Positions 11,651 through 20,721 of a stretch of DNA of 64,000 nucleotides are shown here, piece after piece. Within the stretch, counting starts at the first letter, position 1, and each line of letters opens with the position of its first letter. Source of the DNA: Megascapheus bottae (taxonomy: Eukaryota; Chordata; Mammalia; Rodentia; Geomyidae); contig JANJXV010000013.1 in NCBI GenBank assembly GCA_024803745.1, positions 29,492,001 through 29,556,000 of the forward strand, read 5' to 3'. Made by a program: the position numbers and the translations under genes. The notes beneath the pieces were generated by a model. It was not told the origin of the DNA, searched no databases, and worked only from the letters and a program-made list of their open reading frames with translations.

Positions 11651-12800
11651 ACTCATATGTAATATTTATTCTACAGATTACGCTACCAGTAATATCTTTC
11701 TTGTAATAAACATTTCTAGTACTGTGAGTCTGGAGTGGGGAGGGAGAGAGGTTTGAACAAGGAAGGGACTCATATTTATTGAGTTTCACCTCCAATTTGT
11801 TCTTTTTTTAAATCATTGTAACAATCTTTTTTATTATTGTTGATTTAACTGGATAAAAAGATGCAGAGACCTTAATATTCAAAGGTCTTAAGATACTGAC
11901 ATTTACTCAAGTTCTTTACATTAAAATGCAACTGCCATTTGCATTTTTAAATGACTGTCTTAAATATATTCTATTAGTATGAATTTGTATCTCATGGACC
12001 TTCATATGCATTATATCCTACCTGTAGTTCTCCATTTATATCTGATCTTGAGTCTTTCTGTCAATGCAGGGTTTATGGGTAACTGGTCAGATGTCAGGCC
12101 ATTTTCTCCTTCTCTTTTGGGAATGCCATCATTTTCAGTAAAAACCTGCTAGGCTTTTCCTATCAGGTAAGCATTCATTTGCTACGGATTCATTTTTGCT
12201 TCATACTGTTATGACTTTTGCTTTAAATTTCAAATTTTAGGCATCATGTTGATAAGATGACTGGGGACTAAACTAATTGAAATACAATTACTAGTCAATT
12301 TCAATACTAATTGAAATACAAAGACAAATTTTGTGATTAATGAGGGACCTCAAATCATTGTTCATTAATAAAGTAACTTACTGCAAAGTATGCTTCTATC
12401 CTCCAAGATAGCCAATTAACATCAGAAAGTTGGGTGAAAAAATTATATTATTCAGAGGCCACTTTCTTTCTCTTGTAGCACTGTGGGTAAATTGCAGGTG
12501 AAAAGATAATTCATGAACTTATTCATTTTACAAGTGTCTCTATTTTAGGACTCTATCTGAGATTTCTATTAGATGAGTTAGGATGAAATATAATAGATTG
12601 CTTCTAGCTACACACCAATCTAATTTCTCATTCACATTTAGACTTGTGGACTAAATATGAAAGTACTTTGAGAATTCAGCGATCCAGGTTGTTTCTGTAA
12701 TGATGCCTTCATCACATTATCAGTTTAACTATTACAATGGTTTCAGAATGACTGATAACCCCTTGGCATTGTAGCAAGGCTTTATCAGACAGCATTTTAT
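11651..12800. other. Unique sequence, nothing recognised
   Basis: AT-rich, with no frame of note. Confidence 0.4.
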
Positions 12801-12804
12801 TTTA

Positions 12805-13060
12805 CCCATGCATGCTGGTCAGTTTTGTGAGTCAACCAGGCTAAGGTCTTGTGTTGCTGTGAGAATGCTTTATAGATATGATTAGTATGTGCAATCAGTT
12901 AACTTTCTGCAAAAGAGAGCACCCTGAATAATTGGAGTGAGCCCCATCCCATTATCAGAATGGCCTTAGGAACAGATTAGATTTTTGAAATTCAATCTGT
13001 GGACTGCATGAGAAAATCCAAACTTGCTTTTCCTGACAGTCTGTCACATGCATTTTTTTC
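12805..13060 (+). repeat. Ancient interspersed repeat, family uncertain
   Basis: The block ttgtgagtcaaccaggctaag ... gagtgagccccatcccatta resembles a widespread old mammalian repeat with a 'gtcaacttgactgggctaag' motif. I cannot name the family with confidence. The copy is diverged. Confidence 0.45.
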
Positions 13061-13099
13061 ATCTTCCCTGTTTACGTTGTACATCTTCATCATCCAATT

Positions 13100-13440
13100 C
13101 TTATTCTTCTTCTTCTTCTTCTTCTTCTTCTTCTTCTTCTTCTTCTCCTTCTCCTTCTCCTTCTCCTTCTTCTTCTTCTTTTCTTTTTTTTGTGGATCTT
13201 AGGGCTTGGCCTGGGCAGTGTCCCTGAGCTCTTCAGCTCAAGGCTACTACCCAACACCTGGACTTGGACACTACCGCCCTATCCTCAAACCACAGTCCCA
13301 CTTCCTGTTTCCTAGGGGTTAATTGGAGATAAAAGTGCCAGGTCCTTTTGTGCCCTGGCTGGCTTTGAACCTTGATCCTCAGATCTCAGCCTCCTGGTTA
13401 GCCAGGGTACAAGCATGAGGATTACAGCTGCTCCGGCTTT
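13100..13440 (-). mobile_element. B1-dID SINE with (TTC)n-expanded tail
   Basis: The SINE body occupies about 13184-13440 on the minus strand (ID half, then 7SL/B1-like half whose complement is tcagatctcagcctcctgg). Its A-tail complement has become (TTC)n, with CTTCTC variants, at about 13105-13183. This creates spurious poly-Ser and poly-Phe frames. Confidence 0.85.
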
Positions 13441-14460
13441 ATGTACTAATTCTTGTGTTACTAGTGGGAGAGTAATGACTAGTCAATATTTTATCAATCC
13501 CATAGCAGCCCCATGTACAATCTTATATTTTCTAAGTTACATCATTCTTGACATTAGGTAATAGTACATCTAATTAACAATATATATTAGTTATTTTTAT
13601 CATGTGCAAAGGCTAGGTTAATATGATCACAGTTCCATTCATTGCTGTATGCATTGCTTGTTAAAAGTTGATTAGCCAAACAACACTGTCCTTGTGGCAT
13701 GGGAGTTAGTCTAGCAAAATTATGGTAATGCCTCAGACACAAATCACAAGGCTCTGTATATTAGGTAGACCTTTCACATATCATAGAAGCACAATGTTGA
13801 AAATGTGACCTCATGTTGTCACTGGATGACTGCTAGAAAGCACATTGTAATTATCAATTACTATTATTCAGAATAGAATGAATAGTAAGGAGATAAAAGT
13901 GTACATATTAAATATTTATGCATTTCATAGTCAGTTAAACATGAATTGCAATAGGTGATGAAATATAAACAATTATGCATTTCTATCTGAAATTCAAGTT
14001 TAACTTGATATGATGGAGTTTTAAGATTTGGAACACTCAAATATGACTCAATTAGAAGGAAATATAATACACATATATTCCATATGGGAAACATCTTAAG
14101 TAGTATGAATGAGGGAAATATCAAAATAAGAATAGGAGATTTGAGACAAAGTTTAGATAAATGAGATTTAGCAACTGAGGGCTCTTAAGAGGTGGGGGTC
14201 CTAAAACCACATGAGAGTGTTTTATTGTAAACCTCATCTAAAAGGAGCACTAAGGGAAGATTTTTTTTTAAACAGATAATCTACAAATGAGTGCTGAGAA
14301 TAAAGCACAGCATAATGGAAGTCTTGCATGTACATAGGAATGTTCTGGGGAAAGATTAAAGATGATTTTAGCTCTTAATAAAATGGTAGAAATAAGTTTG
14401 TTAAAAAGTGATCAAATTCTAGGTATGTCTGAAATTAAGTCAAAGACATATTTGGATAAT
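13441..14460. other. Unique AT-rich sequence
   Basis: Nothing recognised. An 86-codon minus-strand frame at 13864-14124 has no domain. Confidence 0.4.
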
Positions 14461-14468
14461 ATGTGTTT

Positions 14469-14516
<48 letters not shown>

Positions 14517-14517
14517 G
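14461..14517. repeat. (GT)n microsatellite
   Basis: About 23 GT units, lying 55 bp from the proviral insertion. Confidence 0.96.
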
Positions 14518-14571
14518 GTAGGTTTTTGGCTTTTAGTTAGGGCAACAGAGAATGAGAGTGGGAACAGATTG

Positions 14572-15093
14572 TGTAAGACCCCCGACTCAGCGGGACGTCT
14601 ACAGAAGGAGACCCTTCCCAAGGAACAACGAGGCCACACAGTCGGATGCAAACAGCAAGAGGTTTATTTGGGTACACGGGCACCCGGGGCAACAAAGTCT
14701 CCTAGAAGACTTGCGCGCCGAGGCTGGGGAGAGGGGAGTATTTATGGGTAGCTGAAGCGTGGTTACAGAAGCAGAAGCATAGTTACAGGGTAGGGATTGG
14801 TTAATTCAAATAGGGCGGGGGGTTTATTCTAGGCAGTAGTGGAATTTTCCTTTTTGGCTAGAGAAGGGCTTACGTGTCCTTCATCTGGTCATAACATGTT
14901 TTTCTCATGCTCCTTATCCTACTCCTTATCCTGGAATTTCCTTGTTTATACAATTCCAGTTCTCGGTCACCCTGACCGTGAGCATCTTGCTGGTTATTTT
15001 TCAATTTCTTTTTATAACTGAACTGCAGCTGCTACACAAAATGGAGTCACTTCTGCTATCCTGGGAATTACAGTTAAGGCTATACATTTCTCA
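14572..15093 (-). repeat. 3' LTR of the provirus
   Basis: 522 bp with TG...CA ends. On the minus strand it starts TGAGAAATG and ends GGGGTCTTACA. U3 shows a CCAAT motif near 14796-14800, a GC box near 14813-14820 and a TATA-like ATAAATA at 14739-14745. R holds the poly(A) signal AATAAA at 14663-14668. A 12-bp direct repeat with GGATAAGGAG cores lies near 14910-14932 and could be a transcription-factor site pair. The copy differs from the 5' LTR at seven positions. Confidence 0.97.
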
Positions 15094-15110
15094 TTCCCCC
15101 ATTTTCTTCT
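15094..15110 (-). promoter_or_regulatory. Polypurine tract
   Basis: The minus-strand sequence agaaaatgggggaa directly abuts the start of the 3' LTR. This is the standard place and composition of the plus-strand primer. A single T interrupts the purine run. The tract lies between the env stop (15131) and U3. Confidence 0.9.
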
Positions 15111-15130
15111 GGTTCCTTGAATGGAATCTT

Positions 15131-17082
15131 TCATTCAATGAAGACTGTCTCTCTATTTTTCACTTGCTGATATTGCTGGGTAAGTACTAAAGCTTGAACC
15201 ACCGATAATCGGTCTTTTACAAACTGGACTAATTTATTAAGAATACAAGGGCCAAAGGTGAGAATCAAAATGAGTATAATGAGTGGACCTGCTATGGTGG
15301 ACAAGAGGGTTGCAAACCAAGGGGACTGATTGAACCAGCTTTCAAACCATCCTTGTTGGGAATGGAATTCCTTCTCTCTTTCAGCTAGTCTTTCCCTAAG
15401 TTTACTCATAGTTTCTCGTACAATTCCTGTCTGGTCTGCGTAAAAACAGCATTCCTCTTTTAAAGCAGCACATAAACCACCATCCTTTAAAAGTAGGTCC
15501 AAACCTCTTCTATTTTGTAGTACTACTTCAGACAGGGATGTTAAAGACTTTTCTAAGGCCGTAATAGACTTTTCAATAGCTTTTAAATCTGCATTCATAG
15601 CATTCTGTAAATCCATTAATTTGTCATTATGAAGTAGGGCAGTAGTTCTAGTACCGATTCCAGCAGCTATTCCTCCGACTCCCAACAGTAAGGCCAAGGT
15701 TAGGGTAACAGGTTCTCTTGGGTATCTTTTTTTATTCTCATACAGCTCCAGGATACTTTCTGAACTATGGTAGGTAATTCTAGGCCAGAGTTGGATTAAA
15801 ACACCGAAATCTGAGGTCTTATTGAAAATACTAGATTGCACACAGGGAGTCAGGCCAGTGCTGCAGGCCCAGTAGGCTCCGGTGGGGGCCATGAGGTAAT
15901 AAGAGCCCCCATCCACGGTTAAAGTTTGACTACAGAGCTCCTGATGGGACTTTGGTACCTGACCAAGACATATTCCCTTCCCTGATAGTTCTGGAAGGGT
16001 TAATTTATAATTAGGGGTAGACTGGCAGTGGGCAGGTGCATTAGTTTGATTGGAAAAATTGGCAGTTAAAGCCAGTCCCTCGTAATACGGGGGATTGGAA
16101 ACTAAACAGAGCCAACAGTCCTTGGCTTGATCTGGTTTGGAGTAATTGAGGGCCTTATACTCCCCTTTGACCAGTCCAATGAGTCTATCACTAGTCCCCA
16201 AGTGATGGGATGAAGTAGTTGAGGGCATTACAGGGGAGGCTGAAGATTTAGGTTTAGCGGGTTCTTTTGGAACAGATATATAACTGGGAGGTTTTTGATT
16301 GACTAACACAAGATCTGATCCAATAGGTACAGTTTGGGCTGTTATTTGGAGTTCTATTTTAAAAATTGCTCCCATGTCCGGTCCTTGCAAGTGCCAACGC
16401 AGTCCCCACGTTCGGCCTTCTATCCATCTATTAACAGGCAAATTCTTTCCTTTTTCTGAGAAGGTAATATTAAGGGGCATGCAGAGTGCCTTCACACCAC
16501 ACTTAGTGGCCCATTGGCGTCCTTTTTTTTTTACAATAATCCAATCCTGAGAGTTCTTAATCCAGTATGCGTCCCCTGTGGTCTCACATCCCCAGGCTGC
16601 ACAATAGTAATCTTTTAAATAACCACATTTGTATTGCTGGCTTAAGTCACGTCCGTCACGCGGACATGTATAAAAGTCATTTTGTGCTAAAGCTTGCCTT
16701 TTTCTAGGGCCGCAACATCCATACCCATTTTCCTGCCAATCCTCTTTTTCATACCCATCTCCCGCTATTGTGCCCCGTCTGAGGCACAAGTTTGAGGGGA
16801 GGGATGAAGGAGAGAAAGTGTCTACGCTACGTCCCATCCTCAATTATTTACTCCAGCCACTAGCTGACAAAAATCTGGAGTGAGGTTGGGCCACCAAGTG
16901 CCTGGAGTGTGGGTCCCAGTAGTTAACCACACAATTTCTCCCATCTGGGACCTGATTTGCCAGGTCATGTTTTTGGGGGTATATGGACTATTAGAGGCCA
17001 TCAGTAAGGGAAGTAAACAAGAGAGAATTACAACCGAGAAAGTCTTATCTTTAAGGGATTTGGGGTGCGCTGCAATCTCCAT
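15131..17082 (-). pseudogene. env: Gammaretroviral env, nearly complete but broken
   Basis: Codes for the virion surface and transmembrane glycoprotein. The ATG at 17082 begins a signal peptide (hydrophobic [13 protein letters not shown]) and overlaps the end of pol by about 55 nt, as usual. This frame stops at 16840. The rest, 570 codons, is open in another frame from about 16843 to 15131; its first codon is TTG, not ATG. In that second frame: the CWLC disulfide-exchange motif (residues 243-246), a cleavage site RYPR (373-376), a hydrophobic fusion peptide after it, a heptad region, the CX6CC motif (C458, C465, C466), a membrane helix (about 511-533) and a cytoplasmic tail. A proline sits where a basic residue is usual in the cleavage site. 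The early stop and frame change would prevent a full-length product. Confidence 0.93.
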
Positions 17083-18768
17083 TCTGGAGTCTGGCAGGTG
17101 GAATAGTCCTGATCCTGACGAGCCGCTTTCACGTGGGAGGCGTGGACCCAGGCAGCGATTCCGTCTACTTTGAGAGCGGTGGGAGTTGTCAGTAGGACTG
17201 TGTATGGTCCTTTCCAGCGCGGTTCCAAATTCTTGGTTTGGTGTCGTCGCACCCACACGGAGTCTCCAATTTGGAAGGGATGTGGGACGATAGGCCTGTC
17301 CTGTTGCTCCTGATATGCCGCCGCCAGGGGTTTCCAGACTTTCTTCTGGACTATCTGAAGAGCCTGTAAATGGGCCTGGAGAGAGGGGCTATTAGCATAA
17401 TCAGAAACATAAGGATGGAGGAAGTTTACAAGAGGTGGGGGTGCTCCATACATAATTTCAAAGGGAGTTAGTCCATGAGGGCCCAGTGTGTTCCGGGCCC
17501 TATACAAGGCTAAGGGGAGTAGGGACACCCAATCCTTTACGCCAGTTGCTATGGCTAATTTAATTAAAGTCTCCTTTATGGTTCTATTCATTCTTTCTAC
17601 CTGTCCTGAACTCTGGGGTCTGTAAGCACAATGCAACTTCCAATCAATCCCCAATAACTTGGCCACCAACTGACTTACCTTGGAGACAAACGCTGGCCCA
17701 TTGTCTGTTCCTAGTACTTGGGGCATGCCATACCTGGGAAAAATTTCTTCCAGTAGTTTCTTAGTCACTACTCGGGCTGTTTCATGCTTGGTGGGGTAGG
17801 CTTCTACCCACCCAGAAAAAGTATCTATAAATACTAAGAGATATCTATAGCCATACTGTCCGGGTTTGATTTCTGTAAAGTCAATTTCCCAATGAACGCC
17901 TGGGCGGTGTCCTCTCACTCTGACTCCAAGTCCAATTTTGGCCCGCCCTGCGTTGACCCGAGCACATGCAGAACACTGATCAGATACTCGCTGCAGGGCT
18001 TCATCTTTTCCCAAAAGATGACCGAAGTTTTCTTGCCGGTCTATGAGGGTCTTCATTTTGTTCTTGCTTAAATGGGTTAAGGTGTGGAGATTAGAAATAA
18101 ATTCAAAAGTCCACTTTTTAGGCCAAACTATTTTCCCATTGAAAGTCCATTGTCCTTGTTTGGGGTCATAGGCCGCCCCCATTTTCTTAAGACACTTAAT
18201 ATCCTCTGGAGTGTATGGGAGTGGAGGAAGGTTGCAGAGGGACTTTTCTGTCATTGGGAGGACTTGCACTTGTGGAGTTCTCTGACCCTGGAGTGCAGCT
18301 TCCCGGGCCGCTTTGTCTGCTAGGCGGTTGCCTCTAGCCTCCATTGATTCCCCCTTTTGGTGGCCCGGGCAATGCATAATGCTCAGTCTTTTGGGCAAGG
18401 ATAGTGCAGTCAACAGGGCTATAATTTCAGCTTTGTTCTTAATGTCCTTTCCCTCTGAGGTTAGTAAGCCCCTCCTTCTTTAAATTTCTCCATGTATGTG
18501 AGCCGTAGCAAATGCATACGGGCTATCCGTGTAGATGTTGAGTCTCTTACCTTCAGCCATTTGGAGGGCCTTGGTCATGGCAATGAGTTTGGCTTTCTGA
18601 GCCGATGTCCCAGGAGGTAACCCTCCGGCCCAAATCACCTCAGTCTCAGTGGTGACAGCCGCTCCCACCTTCCGCTCTCCATTCTCCAAAAAACTGCTGC
18701 CGTCTGTGAACCAGGTGAAGTCTGCGTCTCGGAGGGTAAGGTCTGTTAAGTCGGGCCGGGCCCCGTCT
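17028..18768 (-). pseudogene. pol: pol remnant: RNase H and integrase
   Basis: The open frame starts just after a deletion junction near 18760. RNase H comes first ([15 protein letters not shown] and GNRLAD catalytic-region blocks). The usual glutamate in the AELIA-type motif is lysine here (AKLIAM). One in-frame TAA at 18479-18481 follows HIHGEI. Beyond it the frame is open to 17028. Integrase then carries the zinc-binding HHCC (H110, H114, C147, C150, counted from the TTG at 18413) and the catalytic triad D178, D237, E273 with the canonical 35-residue D-E spacing. A C-terminal SH3-like region ([17 protein letters not shown]) follows. Protease and reverse transcriptase are missing. There is no usable start codon, so expression would depend on Gag-Pol read-through that this copy has lost. 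Confidence 0.95.
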
Positions 18769-18877
18769 GTCTCCTCCCTGTCTATCCTGTCGCTGTCCTG
18801 TCACTACTGTGGCCAGTAACTTACTCATCTCCTTACTTCTTTTCCGGTCCCTAACATTCTCTCTCTCTCTCTACTAC
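18757..18877 (-). pseudogene. gag: gag nucleocapsid, N-terminal stub
   Basis: The frame reading ...[22 protein letters not shown] is the capsid-nucleocapsid boundary region of gammaretroviral Gag. It breaks off at about 18757-18770, before the CCHC zinc knuckle, and runs directly into RNase H sequence in a different frame. It is also out of frame with the upstream capsid piece, with a frameshift near the (AG)n run at 18860-18880. No packaging function of the protein could remain. Confidence 0.88.
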
Positions 18878-19647
18878 TTTCCGCTTCCCTGCTTCACTTG
18901 CTCTGTCCCTCTTCCCACTACTTCCTGAGTCTCCCGCTTATTGTACACTGCAGGAGACTCCTCACTTTTCTGGGTCACTTGCTTAAGCTGAGCCAAATTG
19001 GTGGGGCGCCTGGAGGCCCCATGGAGACCCGCGATAAGCAACCGGCGATAAAGAATTAGATGGTTCCTACCTTCAGGAGTAGTAAATTCCCAATTAGGAC
19101 GCTCTAGAGGAAAAGCAGCGTTTATCTCATTGGGCAACTGGGTGGGGCGCCCATTGTCACCCGGTACATTTTTCCGGGCTTCCAGGAACACGCGTTGTCT
19201 CTCTTCCGATGTCAGCAACGCCTGCAATAACTGTTGGCAATCATCCCAGGTGGGTTGGTGGGTCACTAAAATGGACTCAATCAGTGAGGTCAGTCTGGAG
19301 GGATCTTGACTGAAGGGGGGGTTGTTATTTTTCCAATTGTACAAATCTGAGGCAGAAAAAGGCCAGTACTGCAACTGATTATTGGAGCCCACCCTCAAGG
19401 GGAATGCCTGGGAAGACAAGGACACCTGATCAGTCTGGAGGTCGCGGCGCCCCCTCAATCTTCCTGCCACTGGGGAATGGTTAGGGTCCCTGGGTGGGGG
19501 AACTTGAGGGAGTTCCTCTTCTACTTCCCGAGGAGGTGGTACCTGCCCTTGGTAGGGAAGGGGCTCCTCTGTCATGAGGTCCACTAAAATTCCCTCATCT
19601 AGGGGTAGGACCTTGGGCTGTTTCTCAAGTTTCCTTTTTGGAGAGGC
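18874..19647 (-). pseudogene. gag: gag p12 and truncated capsid
   Basis: The frame is open from about 19647; its first listed residue at 19584 is GTG, not ATG. It holds a p12-like proline-rich part with PLPY (the site of the usual PPPY late-domain motif, altered) and [16 protein letters not shown]. Capsid follows from about residue 62 ([21 protein letters not shown]). Capsid sequence is good up to [11 protein letters not shown], the start of the major homology region, then jumps to YNKRET of the C-terminal end. This implies an in-frame deletion of roughly 60 residues. The frame ends at 18874. The rest of the major homology region is absent, so assembly competence is not expected. Confidence 0.92.
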
Positions 19648-20130
19648 ATTTTTTTTGTTGTTGTTGTTGTTTTTCTCAATGCAAGAACTGCAAACATCAT
19701 CAGTGCATCAAAAGTCTGAATCTGGACTTAGTTTCCTTCTTTTTCTGAAATACGTCCAATTGCAACCCAGTAACATACAGAGATAAACTTTTAAACATTC
19801 ATTCCTTTTAAAATGCTAATCAGATTACCCAGATTTTACCATCAGATTTTCAGTGTCAGTCTGCAAAGAAAAAGAGCAAAGATGTGGATCTCAGTCCACC
19901 TGACCAGGTTAAGTGAACGGGCCTTCATTCCAGCTTATTTACCCAGAGCTGCACCTTTGCCAGTTCACCTCTCACCCCCCAAGATGGTCACACAGGACTA
20001 TCCCAAGTTTTCCCATCCTTTCTCTTAGGTAAAGTCTCTGACATTAAAAAATAATTTAATATTGAAATGCATAGAGCTGTTTACATTGTAAACATTGTGT
20101 CCTGTTTAGCCCAGAGGTATTCCCTAATAC
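19648..20130 (-). other. Apparently non-viral segment inside gag, with A-rich 3' end
   Basis: Matrix homology stops right after WPTFDEV (about 20130), and p12 homology resumes at about 19647. The roughly 480 bp between show no Gag similarity and many stops. On the minus strand the segment ends in aaaaacaacaacaacaac plus eight A, a retroposon-like tail (19651-19676). A polypyrimidine-CAG resembling a splice acceptor (ctctttttctttgcag) lies at about 19859-19874. It replaces, rather than simply splits, the gag part it occupies, since the rest of matrix is missing. It could be a host transcript joined during reverse transcription, or a retroposon inserted later with a deletion. No source was identified. 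Confidence 0.7.
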
Positions 20131-20274
20131 CTCATCAAAAGTTGGCCACTCAGAAGAACAGAAAATCATCCATCTGTTTTTGCGGACTTCCACTGACAGA
20201 TTGCTGGCCACGGTCCGCACATCCTTCCAATGATGTAAAGTCAAACTTAGAGGGGTTGTCACAGTCTGTCCCAT
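20131..20274 (-). pseudogene. gag: gag matrix, N-terminal stub
   Basis: ATG at 20272-20274 begins [11 protein letters not shown], the myristoylation-type start of gammaretroviral Gag (glycine at position 2). About 49 residues are recognisable, up to the WPTFDEV block. Beyond that the frame runs about 23 codons into the foreign segment and stops at 20056. The membrane-targeting part of matrix would be present on such a truncated peptide. Confidence 0.92.
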
Positions 20275-20586
20275 GTTAGTAGTCAGTTTAAGTCCCGTCA
20301 CAATTAAGACAAGAAACAAAAATACACAACAGACAAAATACTTCACAATGCGGCTTCTTTCCAAAACCGAAAGTAAACTGGTGCTTGGAAGAAACCCAGA
20401 TGTTTCCCTTATCAGCTGGACTAAAGAGTCCTCAGACTGAGGCGAAGCCCCCCAAAAAAGAGAAACCAGACGGGTCAGAAATCTGACCCCAGATGCCTCA
20501 GGGACGTCTCCCAGGGGCTGCGGTCGGGAGTACGAGCTCGTCAGCTCCTCCACGGGTCCGCCAGAATACAGATTGACACGGCCGAG
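20275..20586 (-). pseudogene. In-frame leader ORF upstream of gag (glycosylated-Gag type)
   Basis: The gag frame stays open for about 100 codons upstream of the gag ATG, to a TGA at 20587-20589. It has no in-frame ATG but offers CTG codons (about 20569-20571 and 20542-20544). Just before the gag ATG lies a hydrophobic run, [17 protein letters not shown], suited to a type II signal anchor. This is the layout of glycosylated Gag in gammaretroviruses, started at a CTG upstream of gag. The downstream gag is truncated, so any product would be short. Open status over 100 codons in a leader supports past selection; expression is not shown. Confidence 0.7.
20501..20547 (-). promoter_or_regulatory. 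Two GACG-loop hairpins of the packaging signal
   Basis: On the minus strand two perfect short hairpins with a GACG tetraloop occur 21 bp apart: gagct-GACG-agctc (20534-20547) and ggga-GACG-tccc (20501-20512). Paired GACG hairpins form the core encapsidation signal of murine-leukaemia-like viruses. Their order between splice donor and gag is as expected. Both sit inside the leader ORF. The RNA function is inferred. Confidence 0.78.
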
Positions 20587-20655
20587 TCACAGATTCCAGA
20601 AATACTCTTAACATAAGACAGGACATACAAAAGACAACAAAAATTTGCTGGCCAG

Positions 20656-20666
20656 CTTACCTCCCG
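20656..20666 (-). promoter_or_regulatory. Major splice donor
   Basis: The minus-strand GGAG/GTAAGC has the GT at 20660-20659. It lies about 40 bp downstream of the primer-binding site and upstream of the GACG hairpins. This is the gammaretroviral donor position used to make spliced env RNA. Confidence 0.75.
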
Positions 20667-20701
20667 GAGGTGGGTCGGTGGTCCCTGGGTGGGGGTCTCC
20701 T

Positions 20702-20719
20702 ATCCCGGACGAGCCCCCA
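20702..20719 (-). promoter_or_regulatory. Primer-binding site, tRNA-Pro
   Basis: The minus strand reads TGGGGGCTCGTCCGGGAT, the 18-nt complement of the proline tRNA 3' end including CCA. It is two bases (AT) from the 5' LTR. All 18 bases fit the standard Pro PBS. Confidence 0.97.
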
Positions 20720-20721
20720 AT

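Noticed and set aside
12999..13227. Frames with long Phe and Ser runs
   Set aside because: Translation of the (TTC)n array attached to a SINE.
14362..14755. Plus-strand frames starting before the LTR and running into it
   Set aside because: They combine a (GT)n array and LTR sequence read antisense; not genes.
16299..16550. 83-codon plus-strand frame
   Set aside because: Antisense shadow of env.
19813..20028. 71-codon plus-strand frame in the foreign gag segment
   Set aside because: No recognisable domain and antisense to the A-rich tail direction; the segment is better described as unidentified.
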